Shown here: piece by piece, positions 18,418 through 26,067 of the stretch
How the letters are laid out: each line of letters opens with the position of its first letter
Numbering within the stretch: the stretch's first letter is position 1
Origin: Anaerolineales bacterium
GTDB lineage: Bacteria; Chloroflexota; Anaerolineae; Anaerolineales; JABWBV01
Length of the DNA: 49,831 nt
Assembly: GCA_020634875.1 (NCBI GenBank)
Contig: JACKAX010000027.1
Span: forward strand, 1 to 49,831
Reading direction: 5' to 3'
Notes under the pieces: generated by a model
Databases searched by the model: none
What the model saw: the letters and a program-made list of their open reading frames with translations, nothing else
What the model was told of the DNA's origin: nothing
Made by a program: the position numbers and the translations under genes

Positions 18418-18922
18418 TCAACGCCCACACGCCCCACAATACCATCATCACCACCCCAATCCCAAACCGGGCCACAAACGCCCAGCCCCATCCGAGCGCC
18501 AACGCTTTCACCGTTGCCAACGCTTTGTCCCGATCCCGTTCCCGTTGATATTCGGATAAAAACAAAACAAGCGGTGCTCCAATTAGCCCCCCTACCGGGG
18601 GGAAGATCATCGTCCCGATGACTGCCGTTCCCAATGCGAGGCCAATCGAAACCCAGGACGCACCATTTTCCCGCGCCTTCGCCCCCATCAAAAAATTGTC
18701 CACCACTGTAGAAGCAATCATCAGAATCGTAATGAGGGCAAAAAGAATTCCACCGCCGATTCCAAATCCATTCACCACCCCATAAACCAGGGTCACAAGC
18801 CAGATGATGACCGTGCCAGGAAAAATGGGCACGACCAGCCCGAGAAGACTGACAATCGCAATCAGGACCAGCAAGCCGTTGGTCACCGCGCTGAAAAAGG
18901 CAAAAATTGGTTCAGGGTTCAT
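18404..18922 (-). CDS. DUF456-family membrane protein
   Basis: 172 residues with about five hydrophobic segments. Typical DUF456 features are VSLLGLVVPIFPGTVIIW near the start, then the Gly-rich GASWVSIGLALGTAVIG and FPPVGGLIGAPLVLFLSEYQR, and a final helix. It is an integral membrane protein of unknown function. It overlaps the end of the HEAT-repeat gene on the opposite strand by 14 bases. Confidence 0.85.
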   Translation of the reverse strand: MNPEPIFAFFSAVTNGLLVLIAIVSLLGLVVPIFPGTVIIWLVTLVYGVVNGFGIGGGILFALITILMIASTVVDNFLMGAKARENGASWVSIGLALGTAVIGTMIFPPVGGLIGAPLVLFLSEYQRERDRDKALATVKALALGWGWAFVARFGIGVVMMVLWGVWALINRA

Positions 18923-18975
18923 AATCAGACTTTACGCAAAACCATCTCAGGAGTTCTATCAAGGGTATCATTCGT

Positions 18976-19020
18976 AGTGAGGCACATTCGTGCTGTCGCC
19001 TGGCACGAACGTGCCTCACT
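18976..19020. repeat. large hairpin between serS and the DUF456 gene
   Basis: AGTGAGGCACATTCGTGC is mirrored by GCACGAACGTGCCTCACT with one mismatch and a short CTGTCGCCTG-like loop, giving an 18-bp stem. It lies just past the serS stop on the - strand but lacks a T tract. It could be a 3' end element of serS or a dispersed hairpin repeat. Confidence 0.6.
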
Positions 19021-19034
19021 GCATACATAACACT

Positions 19035-20309
19035 CTATTCAGGCTTCAGTACGTCAATCCCACCCATCCACGGGCGCAGAACTTCAGGAACAATAATCGA
19101 GCCATCTTTTTGCTGGTAATTTTCCAGCACGGCAATCAACGTGCGCGGGAGACCAAGCCCCGAACCGTTCAACGTGTGTAGGAGGCGAACCTTGCCCCCA
19201 TCCGCGGGACGATATTTGATATTCGCCCGCCGCGCCTGGAAATCCACCACGTTCGACACCGACGACACTTCCAGCCATTCATTACAGCCGGGCGCCCACA
19301 CTTCGATGTCATATGTAATCGCTGAGCCAAAGCCAATGTCACCTGTACAAAGTTGTTTGACTTGATAGGTCAGACCCAGGTCCGCGCAGGTTTGTTCGGC
19401 GTCGGCGCGCATTTTTTGCAGGGCTTCTTCCGATTGTTCGGGGGTGGTGTACGCGTACATTTCTACTTTATCGAACTGGTGACCGCGTTTGATGCCACGC
19501 ACATCGCGCCCCGCACTCATCTTTTCCCGGCGGAAGCAGGGGGTGTAAGCGGTGTAACGTAAGGGCAACTGGTCCTCGTTCAGGATTTCGCCCATGTGCA
19601 TCCCTGTCAGGGGGACCTCGGCGGTGGGGACCATGTAGTAATCTTCTTCATGATCCTTGTACAAATTGTCGGCAAATTTGGGGAGTTGTCCGGCCCCGTA
19701 CACCACTTCACTCTTGACCATAAACGGCAGGTATTTTTCGGTATAACCCTGGCGGATGTGCAGATCGAGCATGTAGGCGATCAGGGCACGTTGCAGCCGC
19801 GCGCCCGGCCCGCTCAGCACGTAAAACCGCGACCCGGCGAGTTTCGTGCCCCGTTCAAAGTCAATGATCCCCAACGCGGGGCCGAGGTCCCAGTGGGGTT
19901 TGGGTTCAAAGTCGAACGTGGGAATCTCGCCCACCACGCGGAGGACGACGTTTTCGTCTTCGCTCGTCCCAACGGGAGTACGCGGATCGGGCAGGTTGGG
20001 GATCGTCGCGAGGAGACCGTCCAACTGGGTTTCGGTCTCGCGCAGTTCGACGTCCATCGCGTCGATCTGATCCCCGACGGCACGCATAGCCTCGATCTTG
20101 GCCTGACGTTCGGCGGGGTCCTTCATCTTGCCGATCTCTTTCGAGACTTTGTTGCGTTCAGCCTTGAGCACTTCGACCTGGCCGATGAGGTCCCGGCGGC
20201 GGACGTCGAGTTCGATCACCTGATCCACCGGGGCGGGATCCATTTGGCGGGTGCGTAGCGAAGTACGCACGCGTTCTGGATCGTCGCGGAATAAAGCAAT
20301 ATCTAACAT
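19035..20309 (-). CDS. serS: seryl-tRNA synthetase
   Basis: 424 residues from the ATG at 20309 ([15 protein letters not shown]), the usual SerRS N-terminus, with GGAGG seven bases upstream. The enzyme charges tRNA-Ser with serine. An N-terminal coiled-coil arm (about residues 28-100) binds the long variable arm of the tRNA. The class II core follows: [15 protein letters not shown], motif 2 ([23 protein letters not shown]), and motif 3 ([19 protein letters not shown]). Expression is controlled by the T-box leader upstream. Confidence 0.96.
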   Translation of the reverse strand: MLDIALFRDDPERVRTSLRTRQMDPAPVDQVIELDVRRRDLIGQVEVLKAERNKVSKEIGKMKDPAERQAKIEAMRAVGDQIDAMDVELRETETQLDGLLATIPNLPDPRTPVGTSEDENVVLRVVGEIPTFDFEPKPHWDLGPALGIIDFERGTKLAGSRFYVLSGPGARLQRALIAYMLDLHIRQGYTEKYLPFMVKSEVVYGAGQLPKFADNLYKDHEEDYYMVPTAEVPLTGMHMGEILNEDQLPLRYTAYTPCFRREKMSAGRDVRGIKRGHQFDKVEMYAYTTPEQSEEALQKMRADAEQTCADLGLTYQVKQLCTGDIGFGSAITYDIEVWAPGCNEWLEVSSVSNVVDFQARRANIKYRPADGGKVRLLHTLNGSGLGLPRTLIAVLENYQQKDGSIIVPEVLRPWMGGIDVLKPE

Positions 20310-20620
20310 GGGAGCACCTCCAAGGGTAAAAAAAATACGCCCCCCAACGTCTTGCAGGACGAGGGGGGCGTTCGTGGTGCCACCTGCGTTTGCTGATTTC
20401 GCAAGATACAATCTTGCGCTACATCAGCCTCTACATTCGCGTTATCGGGCGAACCCGGCTCCCTTACAGGCTTTTGAGGGCCTCCTGCGGGAGCGACCGG
20501 TCAAATCTGACGATTTGACTCAACGGAGGGGATTTCTTCGCCTTCCTGCCTCGCACCGTGCGGCAGGTCTCTGAAAAGTTAGGCGGGTACTCGTCTCCGT
20601 GTGGGTCAGTTTTTTGAATG
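20310..20620 (-). promoter_or_regulatory. serine T-box riboswitch leader of serS
   Basis: The roughly 310-nt leader of serS on the - strand shows the T-box layout. Stem I contains GACGAGTA, an AGAGA motif and a GC-rich arm. A specifier loop contains GAAGAAA-UCC, with UCC at 20532-20530, a serine codon. The T-box sequence AGGTGGCACCACGA lies at 20372-20385, a variant of the consensus AGGGTGGTACCGCG, and is followed at once by a terminator. In the known mechanism, uncharged tRNA pairs with the specifier codon and the T-box bulge and stabilises the antiterminator, so serS is transcribed when charged tRNA-Ser is low. The codon choice fits the downstream gene. Confidence 0.88.
20328..20372 (-). 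terminator. T-box controlled terminator of serS
   Basis: The stem of about 10 bp, ACGCCCCCC with GGGGGGCGT, plus an inner AACGTC/GGACG part, is followed on the - strand by about eight T residues. It overlaps the T-box antiterminator region, as expected for transcription attenuation. Confidence 0.88.
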
Positions 20621-20626
20621 GCGGGG

Positions 20627-20655
20627 ATTATAACGAGGGGGGGAGGAAAGTTCAA
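20627..20655 (-). promoter_or_regulatory. sigma70-type promoter of the serS leader
   Basis: TTGAAC (20650-20655) and TATAAT (20627-20632) on the - strand are 17 bases apart. The -35 box begins three bases after the ridA stop. Transcription would start near 20620. Confidence 0.85.
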
Positions 20656-20657
20656 GG

Positions 20658-21041
20658 TTATTGAAGAATTGCCGTCACCTCAATCTCCACCAACATTTCC
20701 GGGTTGATGAGCGCGGAGATTTGCAGGGCGGTGGAAGCAGGCCGAATGTCGCGGAAAACTTCGCCGTGGGCGCGGCCTACTTCGTCAATGAGGGCGACAT
20801 CGGTCAGAAACATGCGGGTGCGGACGACATCTTGGAGAGAAGCACCTGCCTCGGCTAAGGCTTTTTCGATCTTGGTGAAGATGAATTTCGCCTGTTCGTA
20901 AGCATTGGTCCCTACCACATTGCCGTTTTCATCCGCGGCCACCGTGCCCGCGACTTCGATCACGTTGCCGACGCGAACGGCGCGGGAGTAGCCATAAAGC
21001 GTTTCCCAAGGGGTTCCAGAAGAGATGGTTTGACGGGTCAT
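20658..21041 (-). CDS. ridA: RidA family enamine/imine deaminase
   Basis: 127 residues from the ATG at 21041 (MTRQTISSGTPWE); an ATG six codons upstream is possible but adds an unlikely leader, and neither has a clear Shine-Dalgarno site. RidA proteins hydrolyse reactive enamines and imines such as 2-aminoacrylate. The family signature is present: VIEVAGTVAADENGNVVG, QAKFIFTKIEKALAEAG, VVRTRMFLTDV, and the conserved Arg in FRDIRPASTALQISALI. The C-terminus ends in ...EVTAILQ. It is preceded by a hairpin of CACGAATT words. Confidence 0.85.
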   Translation of the reverse strand: MTRQTISSGTPWETLYGYSRAVRVGNVIEVAGTVAADENGNVVGTNAYEQAKFIFTKIEKALAEAGASLQDVVRTRMFLTDVALIDEVGRAHGEVFRDIRPASTALQISALINPEMLVEIEVTAILQ

Positions 21042-21054
21042 ATAAAAACACTTT

Positions 21055-21106
21055 GCCACGAATTACACGAATTTCACGAATGATTCTTTTTCGGACAATT
21101 CGTGGC
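21055..21106. repeat. hairpin built from CACGAATT words
   Basis: GCCACGAATT (21055-21064) and AATTCGTGGC (21097-21106) are perfect 10-bp arms. The 5' side continues with ACACGAATTT and CACGAAT, so the word CACGAAT occurs three times in a row. It lies between lysS and ridA and may end the lysS transcript. Confidence 0.7.
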
Positions 21107-21121
21107 GAAAAATAGTTGGGG

Positions 21122-22633
21122 TTATTCTGTTTTTCGCAGATGCGGGAACAAAATCACTTCCCGGATATTGGGTTGATCGGTTAGGAGCATAACGAGCCGA
21201 TCTACACCCATGCCGAAGCCACCGTTGGGGGGCATCCCGTAGCGCATGGCTTGGAGATAATCTTCGTCGAGGGGGTGGCGGTCGTCGTCGTCTTTGGCGT
21301 AGGCACGGCCCATTTCCTCGAAGCGGGCTTGCTGGTCGAGCGGGTCGTTGAGTTCGGTGAAGGCATTGCACACCTCGAACCCGGCGATAAAGCCCTCGAA
21401 CCGTTCCACTGTGGATGGGTCACCGCGTTTGCTTTTTGCGAGGGGGGAGACATCGCGCGGGTAGTCATAAAGGAAGGTGGGTTGGATCAGGGTGGGTTCG
21501 ACGAATTCGCCGACGAGGGTTTCGATCAGTTTGCCGCGGGGGGCGGTGGGGTTGGCTTCGATTTTGCGGCGGCGCATCTCCGCGCGAAGGCTGTCCGCAT
21601 CGGGGAAGTCATCCACGTTGATACCAGAGAGTTCGATGACAGCCTCGCGCAAATCCATCCGCGCCCAGGGTTTGCCGAAGTCAATTTCCTGCTCCTGGAA
21701 GGTGACGGTGGTGCCGCCCGTGACGCGCTCGACGATGTGGCGCACCATCCGTTCGGTGAAGTCCATCACTTTTTGGTAATCGGCGTAGGCCCAGTAGAAT
21801 TCCATCATGGTGAACTCGGGGTTGTGGGTGCGATCTACGCCTTCGTTGCGGAAGTCGCGTCCGATTTCATACACCCGCTCGATGCCGCCCACTAACAACC
21901 GTTTGAGATACAACTCGAAAGAAATCCGCAAATACAGGTCTTGTTTGAGTTGGTTGTGATGGGTGATGAAGGGCCGGGCCGCCGCGCCACCGTAGATGGG
22001 TTGCAAAATGGGCGTTTCCACTTCGAGAAAGCCGTGCATGTCCATGAATTCGCGCATGGCGCGGAGCACCCCCGCGCGGGTTTGGAAAAGCTGACGGATT
22101 TCCGCATTCACCGCGAGGTCGGCGTAGCGTTGGCGGTACCGCGTTTCGGGGTCGGTGAGTGCGGCGTGGCGGACCACTTCCCCGTCCACCACTTCGTCTT
22201 TGGCGGCGGGCAGGGGGGTGATGGATTTGGCAAGCAGACGGAAGGCGTTTACCCGTAGGGTCGGTTCGCCCGTTTTGGTTCGCATCATTTCCCCTTCCGC
22301 CTCGATAAAGTCGCCCAGGTCGAAATCGTTAACCAGGCGTTTGAGGGCCTCGTCTCCGACTTCGTTCATGCGGAAGAAGAGTTGGATGCGGCCATCGCCA
22401 TCTTCGATGTGGGCGAAGGCGAGTTTGCCCATCGGACGTAGGGAGCGCAACCTTCCCGCGAGGGTGCCGTGTACGGGGGCTTTTTCTTCCGAGTTCTCGG
22501 AGGCTTCCAGGGCGCGAAGGATTTCCCCGCTAGAGTGGGTACGGTGGGACTGGTGAGGGTAAGGTTCTACGCCTTGATTTTGCAGGCGTTCCAGTTTTTC
22601 GAGGCGGATTTGTTCGAGTTTGGTGAAGGACAT
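21122..22633 (-). CDS. lysS: lysyl-tRNA synthetase, class II
   Basis: 503 residues, the usual LysS length. It joins lysine to tRNA-Lys. The N-terminal OB-fold (about residues 55-155: VHGTLAGRLRSLRPMGKLAFAHIED) binds the anticodon. The class II core has YRQRYADLAVN, motif 2 (IGRDFRNEGVDRTHNPEFTM), and motif 3 (GFGMGVDRLVMLLTDQPNIR), then VILFPHLR. The ATG at 22633 has no obvious Shine-Dalgarno site. The upstream spacer is of low complexity (repeated GTTTGTT-like words, 22645-22680) and separates it from the greA terminator. Confidence 0.96.
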   Translation of the reverse strand: MSFTKLEQIRLEKLERLQNQGVEPYPHQSHRTHSSGEILRALEASENSEEKAPVHGTLAGRLRSLRPMGKLAFAHIEDGDGRIQLFFRMNEVGDEALKRLVNDFDLGDFIEAEGEMMRTKTGEPTLRVNAFRLLAKSITPLPAAKDEVVDGEVVRHAALTDPETRYRQRYADLAVNAEIRQLFQTRAGVLRAMREFMDMHGFLEVETPILQPIYGGAAARPFITHHNQLKQDLYLRISFELYLKRLLVGGIERVYEIGRDFRNEGVDRTHNPEFTMMEFYWAYADYQKVMDFTERMVRHIVERVTGGTTVTFQEQEIDFGKPWARMDLREAVIELSGINVDDFPDADSLRAEMRRRKIEANPTAPRGKLIETLVGEFVEPTLIQPTFLYDYPRDVSPLAKSKRGDPSTVERFEGFIAGFEVCNAFTELNDPLDQQARFEEMGRAYAKDDDDRHPLDEDYLQAMRYGMPPNGGFGMGVDRLVMLLTDQPNIREVILFPHLRKTE

Positions 22634-22753
22634 GGGGAATATGTGTTACTTGTTATTTGTTGGTTTGTTAGTTTGTTGGGTGACTTGCTCACGACTTGCA
22701 CACTCGCAACTCGCCATTTGTAAACTTGTGTCTCGTTATATCAAAGTTTGGAA

Positions 22754-22801
22754 GAAAAAAAAAGCCCTACGGGGTACAACGAGGTCGTGCGCCGTAGGGC
22801 T
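22754..22801 (-). terminator. Rho-independent terminator after greA
   Basis: AGCCCTACGG (22763-22772) and CCGTAGGGCT (22792-22801) form a perfect 10-bp stem with a 19-base loop, followed on the - strand by about nine T residues. Confidence 0.9.
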
Positions 22802-22819
22802 GGGAGGACTGGGGAAAGC

Positions 22820-23287
22820 CTATTGAATGGCGGTGATCTTCACCTTGAAGGCTCCCGAGGGCGCGTTGACTGTAACCAGATCACCCACCTTCTTATCGAG
22901 GAGGGCGCGGCCCAACGGAGACTCATTCGAGATCAGCCCTTCGCGCGGATTGGCTTCTGCCGCCCCAACAATGGTGAATGTTTCGGGATCGGCTCCGTTT
23001 TCCTGGATCGTGACTTTCGCCCCTACCTGGACGGTGGTCATTTGTTTGACCTCATTTCCAATAATCCGGGCCTGGGCAAGGATCAACTCCAGATCACGGA
23101 TGCGTCCCTCGACGAAGGCTTGCTCGTTTTTGGCAGCTTCGTATTCGGGGTCTTCCGACAGGCGATTGCTTTCTTCAATAGCACTGTGCAAACGATCGGC
23201 AACTTCTTGGCGTTTTTGATTGCGTAGATAATCCAATTCTTTTTGGAGTTTATCGTAGCCCTCGTGTGTGAGAAACGTGGTGGTCAT
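22820..23287 (-). CDS. greA: transcription elongation factor GreA
   Basis: 155 residues from the ATG at 23287 (MTTTFLTHEGYDKL), with GGAGG seven bases upstream; the open frame extends 45 codons further but crosses the leader hairpin. GreA enters the RNA polymerase secondary channel and stimulates cleavage of backtracked RNA. The N-terminal coiled coil covers about residues 8-75 and the C-terminal FKBP-like domain about 80-155 (NPREGLISNESPLGRALLDKKVGD). At the coiled-coil tip, Escherichia coli has GD41LKE44NAEY; here the line reads NRLSEDPEY. The E44 position is kept, but the D41 position is Arg, which may alter cleavage activity. Confidence 0.93.
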   Translation of the reverse strand: MTTTFLTHEGYDKLQKELDYLRNQKRQEVADRLHSAIEESNRLSEDPEYEAAKNEQAFVEGRIRDLELILAQARIIGNEVKQMTTVQVGAKVTIQENGADPETFTIVGAAEANPREGLISNESPLGRALLDKKVGDLVTVNAPSGAFKVKITAIQ

Positions 23288-23318
23288 GATTGGGCCTCCG
23301 GAGTTCAAAAGGCGTATT

Positions 23319-23343
23319 AAAAAAAAAATCCTTTTGAAAGGAT
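23319..23343 (-). promoter_or_regulatory. intrinsic terminator-like attenuator in the greA leader
   Basis: On the - strand ATCCTTTCAAAAGGAT (23343-23328) forms a 6-bp stem with a TCAA loop and is followed by a run of about nine T. It lies between the predicted greA promoter and the greA start, about 40-60 nt into the transcript. It therefore looks like an early terminator that must be read through to make GreA. Confidence 0.65.
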
Positions 23344-23388
23344 GTGGGGCGGTGGAATATAAAAGTGCATTACCCTCACCGCGCCGCA

Positions 23389-23416
23389 ATTTTAGCATAG
23401 TTTTAGTAAGTTGCAA
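23389..23416 (-). promoter_or_regulatory. extended -10 promoter of greA
   Basis: TTGCAA (23411-23416) and TGC-TAAAAT (-10 box at 23389-23394) on the - strand with 16 bases between the hexamers. The predicted leader to the ATG at 23287 is about 95 nt. Confidence 0.65.
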
Positions 23417-23519
23417 GAGCAATCACTTTTGGGCCGATAATGAAGATGCCTTATAAACTTTTGCACCTTGCAAAGGTATCGTCTGTCTGCGTTATAACGG
23501 TAAAAGCCAAAGGAAAGTT

Positions 23520-24266
23520 TCAATTTGGACGCGTTTCCTTATTGCCCCAAAGTCGAATTCCTCCGTGTTGTTGGGTATACGCCTGAAAATCCGCAAATAT
23601 AGCCGTCTCGTCTGCCCAAAACGTGCTGATCTGTGAAGCGTACAACGCCGCCCCATCTGCCCACGCCTGTAACCCTGCCGGAGAGATAGGGAACAGTTCA
23701 CGCCGCCATCCTGCCGGGACGCGCCGCTCCGCATCTGTTTCCTCCCGTGCCGCATACGGAAAATCGGCATAATACCACTGCACACAACCCGCCTTTTCTG
23801 CCGCAGCACGTACCAGTTGATGATCCACATGATTCCCCAACGTCAGCGGACAAACAACCAATGCCTCCGAAGGCAAATGCACCTTTAATTGATGAACTAA
23901 CCATTTTGTACCCGTGTCTTCGGGATGCACCTTCCCAAAGATCGCCGCCTCCGACGCGTACCATGCCTCCCTCGAAACCGGATCGCGGCGGTAAATGCAA
24001 TCGGGCAGATCAAACTGACGCACGTTTGCCCCCACACATGCCCCGGCTCGCAAATCCTCTGCCCGGCGCACTTGACCTGCCGCGGCTCCTGTTCCCCAGC
24101 GGTGGTGCAATTTTTGCGCGAAAGGCGAAAGAGGCCCCGGAGGCGGATCGCCCGCACACACCGTCCAAATTTCAACGGAATCTCCCGCCTGTGTTTGCTC
24201 CCAAATCAACCCGCCGCATGAATAAACAGCATCATCTATATGCGGAGAAAGATAAATCCATTTCAT
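23520..24266 (-). CDS. PIG-L family (LmbE-like) deacetylase
   Basis: 248 residues from the ATG at 24266 (MKWIYLSPHIDDAV). The zinc site of the PIG-L/LmbE fold is visible as SPHIDDAVYSCGG near the start (the family form is PHPDDE) and a later NHVDHQLVRAAAEKAG. Family members remove acetyl groups from N-acetylglucosaminyl lipids or thiols such as mycothiol and bacillithiol precursors; the substrate here cannot be told. A TACAAT box ends seven bases before the ATG and there is no Shine-Dalgarno site, so the mRNA is probably leaderless. The gene stands alone, divergent from the Thr/Pro-rich protein gene. Confidence 0.85.
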   Translation of the reverse strand: MKWIYLSPHIDDAVYSCGGLIWEQTQAGDSVEIWTVCAGDPPPGPLSPFAQKLHHRWGTGAAAGQVRRAEDLRAGACVGANVRQFDLPDCIYRRDPVSREAWYASEAAIFGKVHPEDTGTKWLVHQLKVHLPSEALVVCPLTLGNHVDHQLVRAAAEKAGCVQWYYADFPYAAREETDAERRVPAGWRRELFPISPAGLQAWADGAALYASQISTFWADETAIFADFQAYTQQHGGIRLWGNKETRPN

Positions 24267-24273
24267 AGGGCGT

Positions 24274-24279
24274 ATTGTA
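24274..24279 (-). promoter_or_regulatory. -10 box of a probable leaderless transcript
   Basis: TACAAT on the - strand is followed by the seven bases ACGCCCT and the ATG of the PIG-L gene at 24266. Initiation would fall on or next to the start codon. The -35 region is weak. Confidence 0.55.
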
Positions 24280-24424
24280 CTCCGGCCATCTTGCCAGGTG
24301 TATAGAATGTCACCGTCTCCTTGCCTCACACCGTGCAAGATGTTATCATCAAGCCTGTTCTGCACCTCCCGGGCCTCGCTTCGCGGTTTACCCAAAATAC
24401 CTATCGCCTGGTGTGGATCATTTC

Positions 24425-24988
24425 ATGAGCACTTCCCCCTCCTCCCGTACCCGTCTGCGTTATACCTTGCTATTTTTGCTCCTGGCAACGATTCCCTGTT
24501 ATTGTCTCGGTTTTGGCGCGCTACAATGGGATGATTATCGAGATGCCAAATGGCTTACTGGAACCGTCGTCGCGCTTTCTGCTACGCTTACCCCTTCCCC
24601 TGAACCGCCAACCTTTACGCCAACCGTCACCCCCACAGGAACGCAACTCCCCACCCTGACTCCTCTCCCCACCCTAACCCCACCTGGCTCCGCGACCCCC
24701 ACACCCACAGATACTCCCACCGTAACCCCAACTGGAACCGCTACTTCAACTGCAACAGCCAGTCCCACAAACACCCTCGCCCCTACCGCGACAAACACTG
24801 TTCCCCCGGCCCCTTCGGAGACCCCCACGCCAACCTTTACCCCATCGCTTACCCCTCCGCCCGCGACCGCGACCGAAACACCTACTGCGACTGAAACAGA
24901 AACCCCCACTCTGACAAATACCGTTCCCGCAGCTCCCTCGGAAACCCCCTCCGAAACCGCCACCCCCACGGAAACGCCTACCCCGTAA
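24425..24988 (+). CDS. membrane-anchored Thr/Pro-rich low-complexity protein
   Basis: 187 residues from the ATG at 24425. A short basic N-terminus (SSRTRLR) leads into a hydrophobic segment (YTLLFLLLATIPCYCLGFGAL, about residues 13-33) that may be a signal anchor. Roughly residues 57-187 are an almost pure Thr/Pro/Ser/Ala/Glu tract of TPT-like units and contain no folded domain; the protein simply ends TPTP. Such tracts act as extended, often glycosylated, surface stalks. A Cys-containing segment (IPCYC) could be a poor lipobox. It resembles the stalk of the protein at 9058. The tract has no Cys and few charged residues other than Glu. It is 10 bases upstream of the first M42 peptidase. Confidence 0.6.
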   Translation: MSTSPSSRTRLRYTLLFLLLATIPCYCLGFGALQWDDYRDAKWLTGTVVALSATLTPSPEPPTFTPTVTPTGTQLPTLTPLPTLTPPGSATPTPTDTPTVTPTGTATSTATASPTNTLAPTATNTVPPAPSETPTPTFTPSLTPPPATATETPTATETETPTLTNTVPAAPSETPSETATPTETPTP

Positions 24989-24998
24989 ACCCAAACGC

Positions 24999-26063
24999 AT
25001 GATCGAACTCCCTGCCTTTCTCAAAAAAATGATTTCTACCTCCGGCCTCTCTGCCTACGAGGCGCCTATCCGCCAGATCATCGAAGACACCTGGCGTCCC
25101 CTCACCGATGAACTGAGCGTCAGCCGTATTGGCAGTTTGCACGGGTTTAAACGCGGCGCACAAACCGGGGACCCTCGCCGGAGTATTTTGATCGCCACCC
25201 ACATGGACGCCATCGGCATGATGGTGACACGCATCGTGGATGGCTACCTCTACTTCACCGAAATTGGCGGGCTGGACCCCCGCGTCCTCCCTGGCCAACC
25301 GGTCACCGTGTTCGGGCGGGAAGAAATGTCTGGCGTCATTGTCAAACCTCCTGCACACCTGCTCCCCGCCGACGCGCAGAACGGCGTTGTGCCCCTCGAA
25401 AAGTTGATGATTGACACCGGCTACCCCGCGCGGCGCGTGAACCAACTCATTCGCCCCGGTGATCTGGTTGCGTTTGCCCAACCCCCAATGGAAATGGGCA
25501 CCGACCTCGTCGCCGGACATTCGCTGGACAACCGGGCATCTGTCGCCGCACTCACACATTGTCTCGATGTTCTGCAAACCCACCACCACGCGTGGGATGT
25601 GTGGGCCGTTGCCACCGTGCAAGAGGAAGAAACGTTAGGCGGCGCGGCCACTTCCGCCCACCACCTGCGCCCCGATTTGGCAATTGCAGTGGATGTCACT
25701 TTCGGCAAAGAACCGAACAGCCCCGCCCACCGAACGCAAGAATTGAACAAAGGCCCGGTGTTGGGCTGGGGGCCAAATGTCCATCCCGGTTTGCACAAAG
25801 CAGTCAAACAAGCCGCTGAACGCCTGGAAATGTCCACCCAATTTGAAATTCACACCCGCCATTCGGGCACGGATGGGTACGCCCTGCAAACGGCGGTCGA
25901 GGGCATTCCCACCATGGTCGTCAGCATTCCGCTCCGGTACATGCACACGCCCGTCGAAGTCATTAACATAAAAGACGTCACCCGCGTGGGACGTTTGCTG
26001 GCGGAATTTATCGCTGGATTGGATGGGGAATTTATGGAGAAGTTGATGTGGCATGAGGAATAA
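24999..26063 (+). CDS. M42 family metallo-aminopeptidase (first of a tandem pair)
   Basis: 354 residues of the M42 (FrvX/TET/glutamyl aminopeptidase) family. Two-metal and catalytic residues are in place: ATHMDAIGMM (H68, D70), GHSLDNRASVAAL (D177), TVQEEETLGGA (E209/E210), IAVDVTFG and, near the end, RHSGTDGYALQTAVEGIP and RYMHTPVEVI. Known members form dodecameric tetrahedral particles that trim short peptides in the cytosol. It overlaps the open frame of the second M42 gene, whose likely ATG is four bases past this stop. Confidence 0.9.
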   Translation: MIELPAFLKKMISTSGLSAYEAPIRQIIEDTWRPLTDELSVSRIGSLHGFKRGAQTGDPRRSILIATHMDAIGMMVTRIVDGYLYFTEIGGLDPRVLPGQPVTVFGREEMSGVIVKPPAHLLPADAQNGVVPLEKLMIDTGYPARRVNQLIRPGDLVAFAQPPMEMGTDLVAGHSLDNRASVAALTHCLDVLQTHHHAWDVWAVATVQEEETLGGAATSAHHLRPDLAIAVDVTFGKEPNSPAHRTQELNKGPVLGWGPNVHPGLHKAVKQAAERLEMSTQFEIHTRHSGTDGYALQTAVEGIPTMVVSIPLRYMHTPVEVINIKDVTRVGRLLAEFIAGLDGEFMEKLMWHEE

Positions 26064-26067
26064 ACCT

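Noticed and set aside
21251..21895. 214-codon open frame on the + strand opposite lysS
   Set aside because: Antisense shadow of a clear LysRS gene.
24600..24985. repetitive DNA that might be mistaken for a CRISPR array
   Set aside because: The repeats are codon-level Thr/Pro units of irregular spacing within a reading frame; there are no equal spacers and no cas genes.
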